Assembly: GCA_029216955.1 (NCBI GenBank)
Contig: JANAVB010010791.1
Span: forward strand, 7,768,868 to 7,832,867
From: Iris pallida
Lineage: Eukaryota; Streptophyta; Magnoliopsida; Asparagales; Iridaceae
Direction of reading: 5' to 3'
Length of the DNA: 64,000 nt
In this document: positions 44,005 to 58,423 of the stretch, piece by piece
Layout of the letters: every line of letters starts with the position of its first letter
Numbering within the stretch: position 1 is the stretch's first letter
Notes under the pieces: generated by a model
Databases searched by the model: none
Told to the model about the DNA's origin: nothing
Seen by the model: the letters and a program-made list of their open reading frames with translations, nothing else
Translations under genes and position numbers: made by a program

Positions 44005-44315
44005 ATTGAATCGTCCCAAGTTGGGTTTTAGTTTCCCAGCCAAAACCTTAAGGGTAGTCGACTTCCCAATGCCATTAGGTCCTACAAGCTTAGTACATGT
44101 CTAGGTCTTGGAATCTGTAATCCGAAAGAAATATTTAGACAATGTTATCTGCGAAAAAAAATGAAGTAGTCAATCTTTAACAATCTTAACGAATTAAATA
44201 TTTATGGTGACCGATACAGCTTAAAGGTGTTTGGTTCGTAACAATGGGTTATATCTTTGTCCAGATCCTTGGAAAAGTTGATGATGAGGATGTCCTCAAA
44301 AGAACATTTATGTAT
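44005..44315 (-). pseudogene. Captured ABCE1 fragment, copy B
   Basis: Two exon-like blocks as in copy A. 44208-44315 contains KCSF and SKDLDKD..PNTFKLYR; 44005-44114 contains GPNGIGKST and [11 protein letters not shown] with the same frameshift. In copy B the iron-sulphur motif reads FEDILII instead of FEAIQII, through a cluster of three to four substitutions. Non-functional. Confidence 0.75.
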
Positions 44316-44398
44316 ATGTAATAGATTATTGTCACCATTATATAGAGACCTCAAACAACAATACATTTGGCAAAACTGGAGGAAATGATATGACCAAT

Positions 44399-45003
44399 AA
44401 GCATGATAATTTAGACCTTGACACAAATACAGCATCCAATACATTATTCTTCTAAATTGAAAGCAATCTTCGTGGCGGAAGTGACCTTGATGCAAAGTTT
44501 TACTGCATACAGATCATAAAGAGGCTAATGCTAATTCAATTTCTTATCATGCTTTTTCCAACATACAAGGAGGATATACAATTATTAAAACCACATATAA
44601 ATCATACAATATACAAAGTAGGATAAAGAGTTTTTACATCCTAAATAAACATTTAGTAGAACATTAGATCATAGATCGATATATGCGCTTCTTCTTTCTA
44701 TATTTATGTTAAGCATGATAATTCAGACCTTCGCACAAATACAACATCCAATATATAATTCTTCTGAATTTAAAGCAATCTTAATGGCAAAAATGACCTT
44801 GATGCAAAGTTTTACTGCATAAAAATCATAAAGAGGCTAATGTTAATTTAGTTTCTTATCCTGGTTTTTCCAACTTACAACGAGGATATACAATTATTAA
44901 AATCACATATAAATCATACAACATACAAAGTAGGATAAAGAGTTTTTACATCCTAAATAAACATTAATACAACATTAGATCATATAGATGTGCTTCTTCT
45001 TAT
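44399..45003 (+). repeat. Tandem duplication of about 312 bp, copy B
   Basis: Same two direct units as 6415-7019. Confidence 0.85.
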
Positions 45004-45089
45004 TTATGTTCTCTTTTCTTCGTTCTTCTTTCTTTCTTTCTTTCTTTCCTTCTTTTTTTTATGATGTAATGACTCTCATAATTGTGCTG

Positions 45090-45150
<61 letters not shown>

Positions 45151-45647
45151 TGACCCTTATCCTTTTTAGCAAGGTTGAGGATGTGCATGCACTAGGGGCC
45201 GTTTAGAGAGATTTGTGCCCAAGTTCATAGAAAATCAATCAAAAGAACAATATTTGGGGCCACACAAAATAGCAAATCAATAGCCACAGATTCTGGGTCA
45301 AATCAAACTAGCAATCAAATACAAAAATTTGAAAATCTACATCATCTCCACTTGAAATAGTCTTTCACCAAATATATTCATGCGGATTGGATATTCATTT
45401 TGGATAATGAACTTGACTTGTACAGTGATAATTATGTACAAAATTTAATTAAAATGCCTCAAGAAAGATATTGAAGATACCACGTGATCAATTACTCAAC
45501 ATATTTTTTAGAAGCTCCAAGTAACCAAGACAACACCAACATTAAATATTAAACCTTTTAACATCCATGTTCATAGTATGCATAATAAGCAACCAAATTG
45601 ATAGTACTAATCGTTACCGCATCCTTCAAGAATTCACATTTATTTAT

Positions 45648-48600
45648 CAGTAATGCTAAGACTACTACCAATTTATTACAACTTCTTTACAACCAATGAC
45701 TTGTCCATGACCTGGCATAGCCAGCATGGCCTACAAACACTCCCCAAAATGGAAGATGAAGTCACTTCTTCACAAAAAAAAAAAATTGCTACAGGACGGA
45801 AGCTCCTCTTCTCCGAGCGGATCCCTCTTCTCCGAGCTTTTCTTCTCCGAGCTGTTTCTCTATCGGACGGGTTCTTCTCTCTCTCTCACACACTCACTTT
45901 CTCTCTCTAATACTCTCACTCTTTCTCTCCTTCTCAAACTCTGACTCCTCTGTGACCGATTTGTAAAGTAGGGAGAAACTGAAATTTGGAGAAACTTAAA
46001 CAAGGAGAATATGAAAATTTAAACGAGGGGAAACTGAAATTTGTAAACTGGGGTTCCGTTTTGATGTTAATTTTAGAATTAGGTTATGATTTTGAACTTC
46101 TGATTCTGAAATTAAAGTATTTATTTCTGAAATTAGGGTTTTATATTTTTTTGTCTTGCAAAACCCTATTCTTCTGAGTATAACGAGTTACATAGTATTA
46201 AAATACTTCGACCTTCGGTGTCGTCCCAGGTGGTGGATGCATGTCTTACTAAATTCACACAAACACTTCTTCATATTAGACTTGGCAATTGTTAAGGTGG
46301 TACTCATTAATTTTCGATAATTTTAGAAGCAATTCAATGCTAAATAACAAGATACAGACCTTTGATTTTGGAATGACTTTGGCAAAACCATTAAATTGAA
46401 TCATGTTAGTTCATTTGGGAAATTATATAGCCATTCCACACAAGTATTTGACCATTAATGTGGTCGTTTCTTCCTCATATTAGACTTGGATGATGGTAAC
46501 TAACTTTTGTTTTATCTTATTTCAAAGCTAGCAAAAAATTCTTAAGTTTAGTTTAGCATGTTAAAATCCTAATGTCCTAACATGTTTAGGCTCTCAAATG
46601 GCACAAAATGAAACAACTGAAGCTGAATGGGATCTTGCGAAGATTTCATGTTATTGTGAAGTTACTTCTATGTGCAAATTACTCACTGCAAATACCCCCT
46701 TTGAATCGTGGTCGAAAATTTCTGAAATGTGCAAAGGAGGTATGATTTTCTTTTTGTTTAGTTCATTCTCTTGATTTTTGCAAATTTGAAAAAAAAAAAA
46801 TTGAATGATCTTATTTTGATTTACATAGAATGATGGATGTGATTTTTGGTGTTGGGCGGATGAACTTCGATTTTGTCGTTGCAAGGCCGGCTTTTGCAAA
46901 ATAAGGACATCGAAGTGCCTATGAGCTTAGGACAAAAAGTTCTATTGTTGTCCTTCATCTACTAGTGTAAGTCAAACTTTTTACTTTGTTCACAAAAATT
47001 AAACTATTATTTATGTGTAACTGTGATTACAATTATAATTTTGATTTTAATGTGTAGAGGAAAAATCCAGGTTGTGAATATATTGAGTGGATGCAAAAAT
47101 CTAAGGCCTCAAAGACAAAGAAGAAACTAGTAGATGATGGGGCTACTACTTCTTCGGGACAAGACAAGGATATCATGAAGGAGATCCTATTAGAAGTTGA
47201 AATTGAACACCGTGTAGCACAACGTCAAGTCGAAGTATATGGTTCCTTTTTGAAAAAATTTGGGGGATTTAAGATTTAGTAATTTGGAGGATTTAAGATT
47301 TAGTATTTGTATTGTAATGCTTAAAAACCTCTCGTTTCAATTGTCTCTAAACTCTAATGTAATGTTTTGGCATTGTATCATATGTTTGTCTTAATGTAAT
47401 TACCATTTTCTATTTGATTTTAAGTCAATATTGACTGTGTGGTGTCGGAAAGTCTCATGGTGTCGGAAAGTCTAAAAGTGTCGGAAAGTCTGAAATTAGT
47501 GCATAAGCGACTCCATTGTTGATCCAGTAATTGGGAAAACACTTAATGAATGAAAATGTGTTTGCTTCCCTGAATCTGCTCTTAATAGCAACTTCATTCT
47601 CTCATCGCTATATGTTGATTCTCTTAATTCTGTCCAAGCTCTCATCTCTGTATGTTATTTTGTACAAATAGCAAGTTGGAAGAAGGCTGATGCCAAAATA
47701 TAGGCTCAGAAGGTAGCCAAGGCTGTGAAAATTGGTGTACTACCTGGTATAAAGCAACACATTCTGGGAATATAGGCTCAGAAGGATGCCAAAATATAGG
47801 CTCAGAAGGATGTAATTTTAGCCTGGGAACAAATCAGGATGTAATTTTAGCCTGGGAACTACATATTCACATTTATTCACATTTTAGCCTGGGAACTACA
47901 TATTCACATTTTAGCCTGGGAACTACATATTTGCATATTTCCACATTTCTACATATTCACATTTTAGCCTGGGAACTACATATTTGCACATTTCCAGTCA
48001 CACAAGTGAATACCGTAAGAAACTACATATTCACATTTATAACTACCATCAGCATGTAATTTTAGCCTGGGAACAAATCAGGATTGCACATAAAACTACC
48101 TAGGAACAAATCAGGATTGCTCATAAAACTACCTGGGAACAAATCAGGATTGCACATATAACTGACTGGCACAAAAAAGTATCAGGATTGCACATATTCA
48201 CATTTATAACTGCCTGGGAACAAATCAGGATTGCACATATAACTGACTGCCACAAAAAACTATCAGGATTGCACATATTCACATTTATAACTACCTGGGA
48301 ACAAATTCGGATTGCATATATAACTGACTGGCACAAAAAAACTATCAGGATTGCACATATTCACATTTTATAACTACCTGGGAACAAATCCAAGCTTCAT
48401 AAAATCAAGCCTCATAAAATCCAAGTTTCATTTTAGCCTAGGAACAAATTAGTGCATACAGAGTCAATATATGGAGGATCATAAAATTCAAGTGAGGATC
48501 ATAAAATCCAAGTTTTTATTACATCCTCAATTCTAAAAATGTCATATATCCAAACATCATTACAACCATAGTTCTAAAAACTTTCCACAATTCATCATAT

Positions 48601-49185
48601 CCTTGTAAATTTAAATTATAAAAAAAAATCAACATATCCTGGTAATTATATAGCATGAAAGGGAGGGTAAGAACCCTACGTGTGATGAAACAGTAGTGCC
48701 CTAATTTCAGGAAAAAAAACCTAATTTCAGAAACAAAAATTCTAATTTCGAAAATAAAATCCCTAATTTCAGAATGAAAAGTAGTTTACTATACATCGTG
48801 CCCTAATTTCACTGGTAAATAAAGGAAAATAGGGAGATAAAGAGAATAAGAAGAAGAAGAAGTACCTGTTTCTTCTTCTGACCGTATTGTTAGGTTGAAG
48901 AAAGGTTGATGGAGGTCGCCGTCGTCGTCGTCGAGGACTAAGGTCGCCATCGTGCCCTAATTTTACTGACTGTAGTGTTAGGTTGAAGAGAGAGAAAGAG
49001 AATTACATTAGGTTCCAAGTGGTTTTATCAGTGCTGTGGTTTGGACCGTTTAGACTTAGCATTATTCTTTTGTAATTCACATGTACAGGTTTGGTCACAT
49101 ATGCCAGGTTGGCTGTGCCAGGTCACTGGCAGGTCAGTGGTTGTAAAGAAGTTGTAAAAAATTGGTAGTAGTCTTAGCATTACTG
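45648..49185 (+). mobile_element. Non-autonomous MULE (Pack-MULE-like), copy B
   Basis: Same CAGTAATGCTAAGACTACTA inverted ends as 7640-11174 and the same perfect TTTATTTAT target duplication (45639-45647 and 49186-49194). The minisatellite lies at about 47790-48395. Confidence 0.85.
46598..47279 (+). pseudogene. GRF-like zinc-finger gene, copy B
   Basis: Same three exon-like blocks as 8591-9269: CYCEVTSMC, NDGCDFWCWADE and NPGCEYIEWM. One extra A in the block before KFYCCP relative to copy A changes the frame there, so at least one copy is frameshifted in exon 2. The third block is identical and open to TAG at 47277-47279. Confidence 0.45.
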
Positions 49186-49400
49186 TTTATTTATTTCTCG
49201 GTTGTGATGGGCTACATACATGTGAATACTAACCCACACTATTATATTCTACCTCCTAAAATATTTCTGCATATATTAGAAAGGGTTCTGCGCAACACAG
49301 GTTATGGGTATCAATGTTCTTTCGTAACCATGATCAGGTAAACCAAGATAGTAAAGGCACAAACCATAAGTTCGAACTGGGGTGGGCTGGGTGCAGGGTC

Positions 49401-50604
49401 CAAGGCCAGCCCTGGACAAGTGCACCAAGTGCACCCGTCCCGGGCCCCATATTTTTGGGGGCCCCATAATTAAGATGCAAGTTATTACTTATTAGTCAAA
49501 AAAAAAAAGAAATTAATGAGCATTAATGTTAATGACTAAATACTATGAGAAGAGAATTCAAAAAGTAATTTGAATGGAAATAACTAACAGCTATCAAAAA
49601 ATCATTTCAATGCTAACTTAAATGCTATGTTCGGCTATCATTTAAATATTTAATCAATGAGCATATTTTTGGGGGCCATGTGTCATTTAATTGCTAAGTG
49701 AATGCTGAATATATGCTAAGTCCGGTTGGCACCCCTCCATATCATTTAATTCTTTTAAATGCTATCAAAAAAATTACTTGAATTTTGAATGGTAACTATG
49801 TGTTATGCTCGGCTGCCCTCCCCCATATCATTTTTTTATTTTTTAAAAAATGAATAAGCATTAAATTGTAGTCATAATCAACTCAGAATTCAAAGAGCCA
49901 TTTATCAATGCAGAATCCAAAGAGTCATCCTTGTTAATATTTAAAAAAAATTCTTCTTATGTCAAGAAAGACTTGCAAATGCCAAATGGTTAGGCTGACT
50001 GGAGGGAAAAAAGTTGTAACAATTAACAAAACTCTTTCTTTGAAAGCTTCCTTGATTCCTACTCCTTCACGAATCACCAGTAGAAAGAATCCCTCTTAGT
50101 GGAGAAGGCTGAAAGTCAAGAACCACTCTTCTTTTTCAAAGCTCCTCTTGGCACAGAAGGTAAATAATATAGTTAATACTCTTCTTTAAATTTTCAGAAT
50201 TCAAAGATTTTCTTGTATTTTTTTATTTTTATTTTTCACTTTGAGAGCCATAGCAAATTCTTGATTTTATTCTTCATCAATCTACAGACTTTGAGAGCCA
50301 AAGCTAAAATCTATTGGAGTATCTATAGATTTTCGATTGGCATCTTGGCACTTGGGAGTCAACAAAAATAGGATCTACTGTTCTTTTTTGAATTTTAACG
50401 GCAGTTGTTATTTGGATTTTTAGCATTTTACTTTAGTTATTATTATAAACATGTTTCATAGGAAACACGAATCAAGTAGTGAAAAAAAAAAAGATTGGAA
50501 CAATTGGTTGGATCTCAAAAAGATTATAAATTTTTTGCAGGAATACATAAAGGGCCCAACTTTGATTTTTCGTCCCGGACCTCTTCAATGTCAGGACCGG
50601 CCTG
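49401..50604 (+). mobile_element. Non-autonomous hAT-type element, copy B
   Basis: Same ends and the same 7-of-8 target duplication (GCAGGGTC at 49393-49400, GTAGGGTC at 50605-50612) as copy A. The relic N-terminal frame MFHRKHESSSEKKK is at about 50451. Confidence 0.65.
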
Positions 50605-50698
50605 GTAGGGTCTGGGCTAACTTATATGGAAAAAAATATTGGTGGGCTGGATCCCACCTCATCCCCAACCCGATTTCGCTAGTGAATATAGTAGTTTT

Positions 50699-50963
50699 GT
50701 CGGAGTCCAGTCTGAATTTGGTAAAAACATATTTGTGGAATCCAAATCTAATTAAATATTTGATTTGATTTGATTTGATTTGGATGTCCATAATTGGTGT
50801 TGTGCTATTTTAGGTATAACATGATTCTTATTTTAGAAAATCCTATTATAATCTAAAATAGGATAATCGATGGACTATTTTAGGTGTAATAGGATTCTTA
50901 TTTGAGTGCTTCTTATTTAAGAAATTATATTATGACCTAAAATAGAATTTTTTTTTTCATCCT
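50699..50963 (+). repeat. Copia-like LTR left half, copy B
   Basis: Equivalent of 12685-12950, ending at an A-run and TA microsatellite (about 50964-51079) that is longer than in copy A and carries an A15-like insertion. Confidence 0.55.
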
Positions 50964-50969
50964 ATATAT

Positions 50970-51873
<904 letters not shown>

Positions 51874-51874
<1 letters not shown>

Positions 51875-52489
51875 CCAACGCGTGCGGGCTCAGTATAATC
51901 GTGTGTCCCACGCACACGATTCTTGGCCTGTCGTATGGAACGACTTTTGGAGTGCGGACGTAGTCCGTTGGCCTTATCATCATCGCCGTGCACACGCACC
52001 CCGCGCACTCCGCGTGCTCCAGAGCTCCGCTCGGCAGCACACCGTCTTTCGACGGCAGTTACTCAACACCTCGCTTTGCCCACGACGCCGAAGAGATGCC
52101 CTCGACGACTAAGGGTGACCGCCCGTACAACGGCCACTAATTCCCTGCCGACTGCGACTACCGATTTTGCCCAGCCGCCCGTTCTATGCGCACGACGTGC
52201 ATATTGGCAACGGTCGTCGACGCCCTTATGATCGAGCCTGCAATCGTTTATGGCGGACGTCTTCTCGTCGCCCTCAGCAGTGCCGCACGACGGGCCGCGT
52301 GGTCGGCCTATCGCTTATACCCGTGGGCGAATGGTGCCGATTCCCCGATCCATCGCACGACGACCGTGCACTGAGTTTGCTACACGGATGCCTCATTTTG
52401 CCCCACGCAGGCTCAGTTCGTAGCCCTATATCGTCAAGCCTCCGACGTTGTGGATGCCCCGCATCGCACGGGCTAACTCATCATCGCCT
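51874..52489. other. CpG-rich island of unknown origin, copy B
   Basis: Almost identical to 13825-14440 with its CpGs retained; one visible difference is TTTTGTCC versus TTTTGCCC. TA runs enclose it on both sides. Confidence 0.5.
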
Positions 52490-53332
52490 TATATGTATAT
52501 ATATATATATATATAGGGAACGGATCTTTGAACACAAAATTTACACTCAAAATATTACACAATCTGACAGCCGTAGGATTAAAATGAAAACAACGGACAA
52601 GATTAGAACTTGAGTTGGCTTCACACCTATGCTTATTCGGCTAAACTGGAGCCAAGCACCAGCCAAAAAAAAAAAAAGATTCAAATAAGGAAAATGCAAT
52701 AAAGGAAAACACAAATAAGGACACATGTTAAGTTTTAGAAGGAAAACAAAGGAGAAAGAAAAAAGTATCCCCAATCAAAAAGAACAAAACGCAAAAAGAA
52801 AAAAGAAAAAAAGAGTAAAAGATTACTTCTTCTTCCTCCTGTAGAAAAAGACCCCTCCCTTTCCACCTTAAAATCTTGGGTTCAACCACTTCCGAAATTA
52901 TTTTCATGTGAGGGTTATGGTGTTGATGGACATGGGTTTCTTATCTTCTCCATCTTTCTTCCACCTCTAATTCTTGCAGTAAGTCTAATTAATATTTTTT
53001 TTCTTATCATTTTTTACCGATTGATTTTTGGCTGCTAATTTTCTCTGTTTGCTTTTGGGTTGGGTTGTATATGGACAAGCTAGATTTTACAATTTTTTTT
53101 TCCAATTTTCTTTCTTTTTCTATATTCACGTAAGATTTATATCTACTTGTTTCTTCAAGTCCTTTCAGCAACTCTTTAACTTAGAATTTATAAATCAAGA
53201 CAAAATTAAGATTGGACTTGTAGTATTGTTGAAATAATAAAATTTTTATTTTGGACCTTAATCTTTTAATTTAAGTAACTTAAATATTTTTAGTGCATGT
53301 CTAATATATTTTGTTACATCTACAGAGTAAAC

Positions 53333-55745
53333 ATGGATGAGTTGCACATATACAATGTTTCAGATCAAGCTGAAGAAAATGTCAACAACTTGGTTTCAAT
53401 GGATTTTGATAACCGTGAAACATCAAAGCAAATTGATGATAATGATTGCTTGGAACAGATAAATAATGTTGACGCTGTTAGCGAAACTTTGACACCAAAC
53501 AAAAGTGTCAAAAAATTTAAGGAACCATATGTGGGGATGACCTTTGATAGCTACGAACAGGGAAAGGAATATTACATTGAATATGGTCGACATAAAGGGT
53601 TTGCAGTACGTGTTCGATCGTCACAGAAAACTGTTCATCATATTGATAAAGTGACTTCAATCAGTTTAGTATGCTCACGTTCGGGGGAATTAAAAAGGAA
53701 GGATAATGTAATTGGTATAGATGAGATATCTAAGAGCTCCAATACAGTCAAGTGTGGGTGTCATGCACGAATGCGCATTCTTTACAGTGAGTTGCTCAAT
53801 AGTGAGTTGCTCAATAAATGGATGATAACCAAATTTGACGATGATCACAATCACAAATTTGTGACTCCATTAAAGAGGATACGGTTACGAACTAATAGGC
53901 ACATGCCACCTGCTGCGAAGGATTTGAGTGTGATATTTCATCAAGAGAATTTACCAGTAGCAAAAGTTCCTGCAATATTTGGTGGTGTAAACATGGGATT
54001 CAATGAAAGAGATTGTTATAATCATTTGTGCTCAGTTAGGCTTCGGGACTTAGAGATGGGTGAAACACAATATGTTTTAGGTTATTTCCAAATGAGACAG
54101 AGAGAGAATCCTCAGTTTTATTATGCAATACAACTTGACTAACTTGGATGTGCAATAAATTTCTTTTGGGTGGATGTACGATCGCGTATGGCTTATCAAC
54201 ACTTTGGAGAGATGGTGACATTTGACACTACATATAGAACCAACAAATATAAGATGCCATTTGCGCCTTTTACTGGAGTGAACCATCACTATCAAACAAT
54301 ACAGTTTGGGTGTGCACTTCTACAAGATGAAACAGAAGCAACTTTCTATTGGTTGTTTAAAACTTGGCTTGAGACAATGGGAGGTCGCCATCCAGTTTCA
54401 ATAATCACTGATCAAGATCATGTTATGGATGCAGCTATTCGTAAAGTATTTCCGAACACTCGTCATCGCCTATGCCTTTGGCATATGAAAAAGAATTTTG
54501 GAGAGAATTTGTCTCATATATACTACAGGAAGTCTCCCTTTAAGAATGATCTTAAAAAGTGCATAAACTTCACTTACACAATAACAGAGTTTGAAGACAA
54601 ATGGAATTCATTGGTAGAAAAGTATGAACTACAAAATAATGAGTGGTTGAAAAGTAAATATGCAACTTGCGAGTCTTGGGTCCCAGTGTACCATCGAGCA
54701 ACATTTTATGCTGGGATGAATACTACAGGCCGTAGTGAGGGGATTAATAGTTTCTTTAATGATTTTGTCTCTCCAAAAACAACCCTTTGAGAATTTGTGG
54801 TCAAGTATGATCAAGCATTGAAGAAGATCATTCAAAGAGAAGTTGACGAAGATTTTGTCTCCGAGCATAAGAATCGAGTTATTGATGAATACAACTTACT
54901 ATTGAAGCATGCAGCCAACATTTACACACGGAACATGTTTGATCGATTTCGTGTAGAACTAATAGATTCAGTGCGTTTTAGATCTGAAGAGAAGGAAATC
55001 GACGGGAATTTGACATCTTATCTTGTTACTCCTAAAGTTGGTCAGCCCGAACAATTTATTGTGAAGTTGAGTGGAGAGACATATGAAGGTTGTTGTCAAT
55101 GCCAACTTTTTGAGTTTAAGGGTTTACCTTGTAAGCATATCTTAAAAGTTCTTGTGAAACTTGAAGTTGATGAGATCCCATCACATTTCATTTGAAGAGA
55201 TGGACCAAAGGAGCTAACTCATTCAGGACAATGGATGATATGATATCTAAAGGTCATTCTGATTCTAGTGAAGCATTCCGACTTAGCCATATATGTCGGA
55301 GAGCAACACAACTTTCATGTATTGCATCAAAATCAGACACCTTGTACAAAATGGCGATAAATGGCATTGAAGAACTTTTCACAAAGGTTTTTGAAGAAAA
55401 ATGTAAGTTGGAAAGTTCTAATGGAGTTTCTCCAGGCATTGAAACCTCAATTGATGAAGAGTTGTTAGAAACCAATAAGCAACTCGGTTGGTAATTGAAG
55501 ATCCACATATTTCACAAGCAAAGGGAAGACCGAAGAATGATAAAGAAAAGGTTCAGGTTAGCAGTAAAGGAAGAATTAAGAGCCCTATTGAGTTGTCAAC
55601 TAGCAAGAAAAAAAGGAAATGTAAGGAATGTGCGCAGGAGGGTCATGACAGAAGAAATTGTCCTAACAAAGTAGTGGGAAATACGGGTGAATCATGTAAG
55701 TTAATTTTTATATTGCATAATTGCTTTGTTATGTATTTACAATAA
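53333..55745 (+). pseudogene. FAR1/FRS-type MULE transposase, copy B
   Basis: Same FAR1, MULE, SWIM and zinc-knuckle domains and the same two nonsense codons as copy A (frame ends at 54142 and 54790). Copy B adds a 15 bp tandem duplication (SELLN twice, about 53787-53816). It also has a one-base loss in a T run near 55193, just after SHFI, and a one-base loss near 55483 (CAATAAGCAA versus CAATAAAGCAA). The last two break the frame further and may be sequencing errors. Confidence 0.9.
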
Positions 55746-55749
55746 CTAA

Positions 55750-57000
55750 TATATTTTGTGTGTATTCTATATTCATTTATCTAAGATTATGTTGAGCCAT
55801 TATGTTTTGTATGATCCTGCTTGTCCAAGTATAGCAGCTATATAGCTTGTATTTGCATATGAAGTAAAAGAGGAGGCACCATAAATTTATTCCAAGGCCT
55901 TTATAAAGTATATGATATTAGTAGTTCTTACTCTTGTCATTTTCTTTGTGCAGACAAACATGGCGCTTAGCTTGCATCAGGAGAAAAGGTCGTTGAAGCA
56001 AATAGGTGGTATTGTGAGAATGCATCAGAGTAGTTAGTTTATGAGTGTGCTGGAGCAATTGATTCTGTTGAAGCAAATGGGTGGTGTTGTGAGCAAATGG
56101 AATTCATTAGTAGCTATATAGCTTGTAATATTACTGGCATTATGCAGTCAAGTCTGATCTTTTGAGACACTTGAAACATGGAGCTCACTCTATTTGTGAT
56201 GGATAAATAAAAGTTAAAACTAATGTTACTCAAGTTACTTACGCTGATGGTCTGTGATTTTTGGATATGAAATTATGTTGTTGGTGTTTGTTAGTATGAA
56301 ATGGTTATACAACATTTTTTCGTAGTTAGAGTTTAACATAGGATATACTCTGTGATTTGAAATATATTTACTATATTATGTGTATTGGAAATTTATTATT
56401 GAACTCCATCGAGACTTGGTAATAGAATTGTACATGGAAGACAATGTCAACTTGAGCTTGTTGAGTGTAATGCTGGTGACTCTTAGATTGAGACTAAGAT
56501 TGAACTGAAGAATCGATGAAGATGAAATTCAGGCAATGATTTTGTCTCTCCAAAAACAACCCTTTGAGTTTGTGTGACTCTTTGGTTTTTGATAAGGAAT
56601 GTGGTCACAGGGTCAAGTTCCACTTTGCCAACACATATTATGATTGTAGGTTGTCCAACTGTAGGAAAACAATCTTCTTTTGTATATGAATGTGTATAGA
56701 TGGACGTGTAAGAATGGATTCTTAAACAAACATTTATATTTTTGGAAAATGGAAATATAGTATGTTCCCTTGTTAAAAAAAAAGGTATGTTACATTTGTA
56801 TGAATTTTCATCACATACTTCATCCATTGTAATTGCAATATTAGAAATTGTGGCTTTCTCTGATGTGGAGATTAGTACTAATGATTAATCTAGAAGCATA
56901 TAATCATGTTACCTCTTCTAAATTTGGCTTTCTCTCATACGTGGAATTAGGGAGGAAAAGAGCTATATATAGGTACTTTTTCTTTCTTCTTTATTTCCTT
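55750..57000 (+). other. MULE 3' region, copy B
   Basis: Equivalent of 17690-18960, with many 1-3 base deletions. The 42 bp transposase-derived duplicate is present at about 56534-56573 with three bases lost. Confidence 0.5.
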
Positions 57001-57419
57001 CCAAAACTGACCATGCGTCCTTATTTGTGTTTTTCTTTTATTGTGTTTTCCTTATTTGATTTTTTTTTCTTTTTTGCGTTTTTTTTTTCTACAGGAAGAG
57101 GAAGAAGAAGTAATCTTTACTCTCTCTTTTTTCCTTTTTTGCGTTTTTTTTTCTTTTTGATTGGGGATACTTTTTCTTTCTCTTTTGTTTCCTTCTAAAA
57201 CTAACCATGTGTCCTTATTTGTGTTTTCCTTTTTTGCATTTTCCTTATTTGATTTTTTTTTCTTTTTGGCTGGTGCTTGGCTCCAGTTTAGTCGAATAAG
57301 CATAGGTGTGAAGCCAACTCAAGTTCTAATCTTGTCCGTTGTTTTCATTTTAATCCTACGGCTGTCAGATTGTGTAATATTTTGAGTATAAATTTTGTGT
57401 TCAAAGATTGTAATATATA

Positions 57420-57467
<48 letters not shown>

Positions 57468-57468
<1 letters not shown>

Positions 57469-57833
57469 GATGAGGGTGGAGGCACAAAACACAGCACAAA
57501 GTGGAGATTCGGGGTGCTCGTCCACAAAAAAATCTAAGAGAAAATCCGTACTTTTCTCTTAGGACTTCGTCATCCAAGACGAAAGGAAGAAGATCACTAA
57601 TCGAGGATCGTCAACTTCGGTAGGAGGGTGAAGGGGTTGAACCTATTAGGACAAAATGTTCAACGTGAGTTTTGTCAATCTTAATTTATCTGAGTTATTA
57701 AAGATTGGGATTTGACCAGTGAAGTACGTCACCGCCATATACTTGTCTTCATGTTGTGCTTGGTGTCCGTTAGACGGAGGTTGATTTTGATCAGGTGGAT
57801 TCAAACGCTTCCACACGTGTCCAACAGTATTAT
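57468..57833 (+). repeat. Copia-like LTR right half, copy B
   Basis: Equivalent of 19438-19806 with numerous small deletions. Confidence 0.5.
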
Positions 57834-57976
57834 GTGTTCCTAAGAAGATATAAAGAAACTATTTCTTTACATTGATGATAAAGAACTATTTCTTTAATTC
57901 ATAGAATTTTTATTCATTTCTCTCTCCTTCTTTATTGAGAGAGAGAGAGAGAGAGATATTAATGCCATGAATAATA

Positions 57977-58420
57977 GAGCCAACCCTATTGTCTTGTTAA
58001 GTGTTGTGAGTCTTAGGTGCTCCTATGTGGCATGAGTCACAAGACAATGTCTTGTTTTATGTGGCAAAATTATATCTCAAAAGACAATGAGATAGAAAAA
58101 ATCTCTCCAATGCAAAAGTATTGAGAAGACAATTAAAAAGTTTTTTTTTTCAACTTTCAATGCAACTTTTAAGACAACTACTCATCTTCTTTCTTTTTTC
58201 TAATATTTTTTATTCATAATTGATGACATGGAAGAGAAGACATTGTCAGTGCATTGTCTAGAACAAGACAATCAACTTCACAATGTCTTCTTTAATTTTT
58301 GCCACATAAGCTTCACAATTGACTTGACAATTGCATTGGAGAAGAACTTTTGAAATTTTTTTTGTCATTCCTATGTGGCATTAACTTTTTTCCAAAGTCA
58401 CAATAGGGTTGGAGATGCTC
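57977..58420 (+). mobile_element. PIF/Harbinger-type MITE a (complete)
   Basis: Ends GAGC...CAACCCTATTG (5 bp missing from the left end relative to copy A) and CAATAGGGTTGGAGATGCTC, flanked by a TAA on the right (58421-58423) and by TAA-like sequence on the left. Tourist/Harbinger elements duplicate a TWA trinucleotide. No coding capacity. Confidence 0.85.
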
Positions 58421-58423
58421 TAA

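Larger units (their letters stand above)
52516..57410 (+). mobile_element. FAR1-type MULE, copy B
   Basis: Starts GGGAACGGATC at 52516. The right inverted repeat ends near 57410 at TTCAAAGATTG, followed by a degenerate TAATATA/TA run. The 3' third is rich in single-base losses relative to copy A. Confidence 0.85.
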
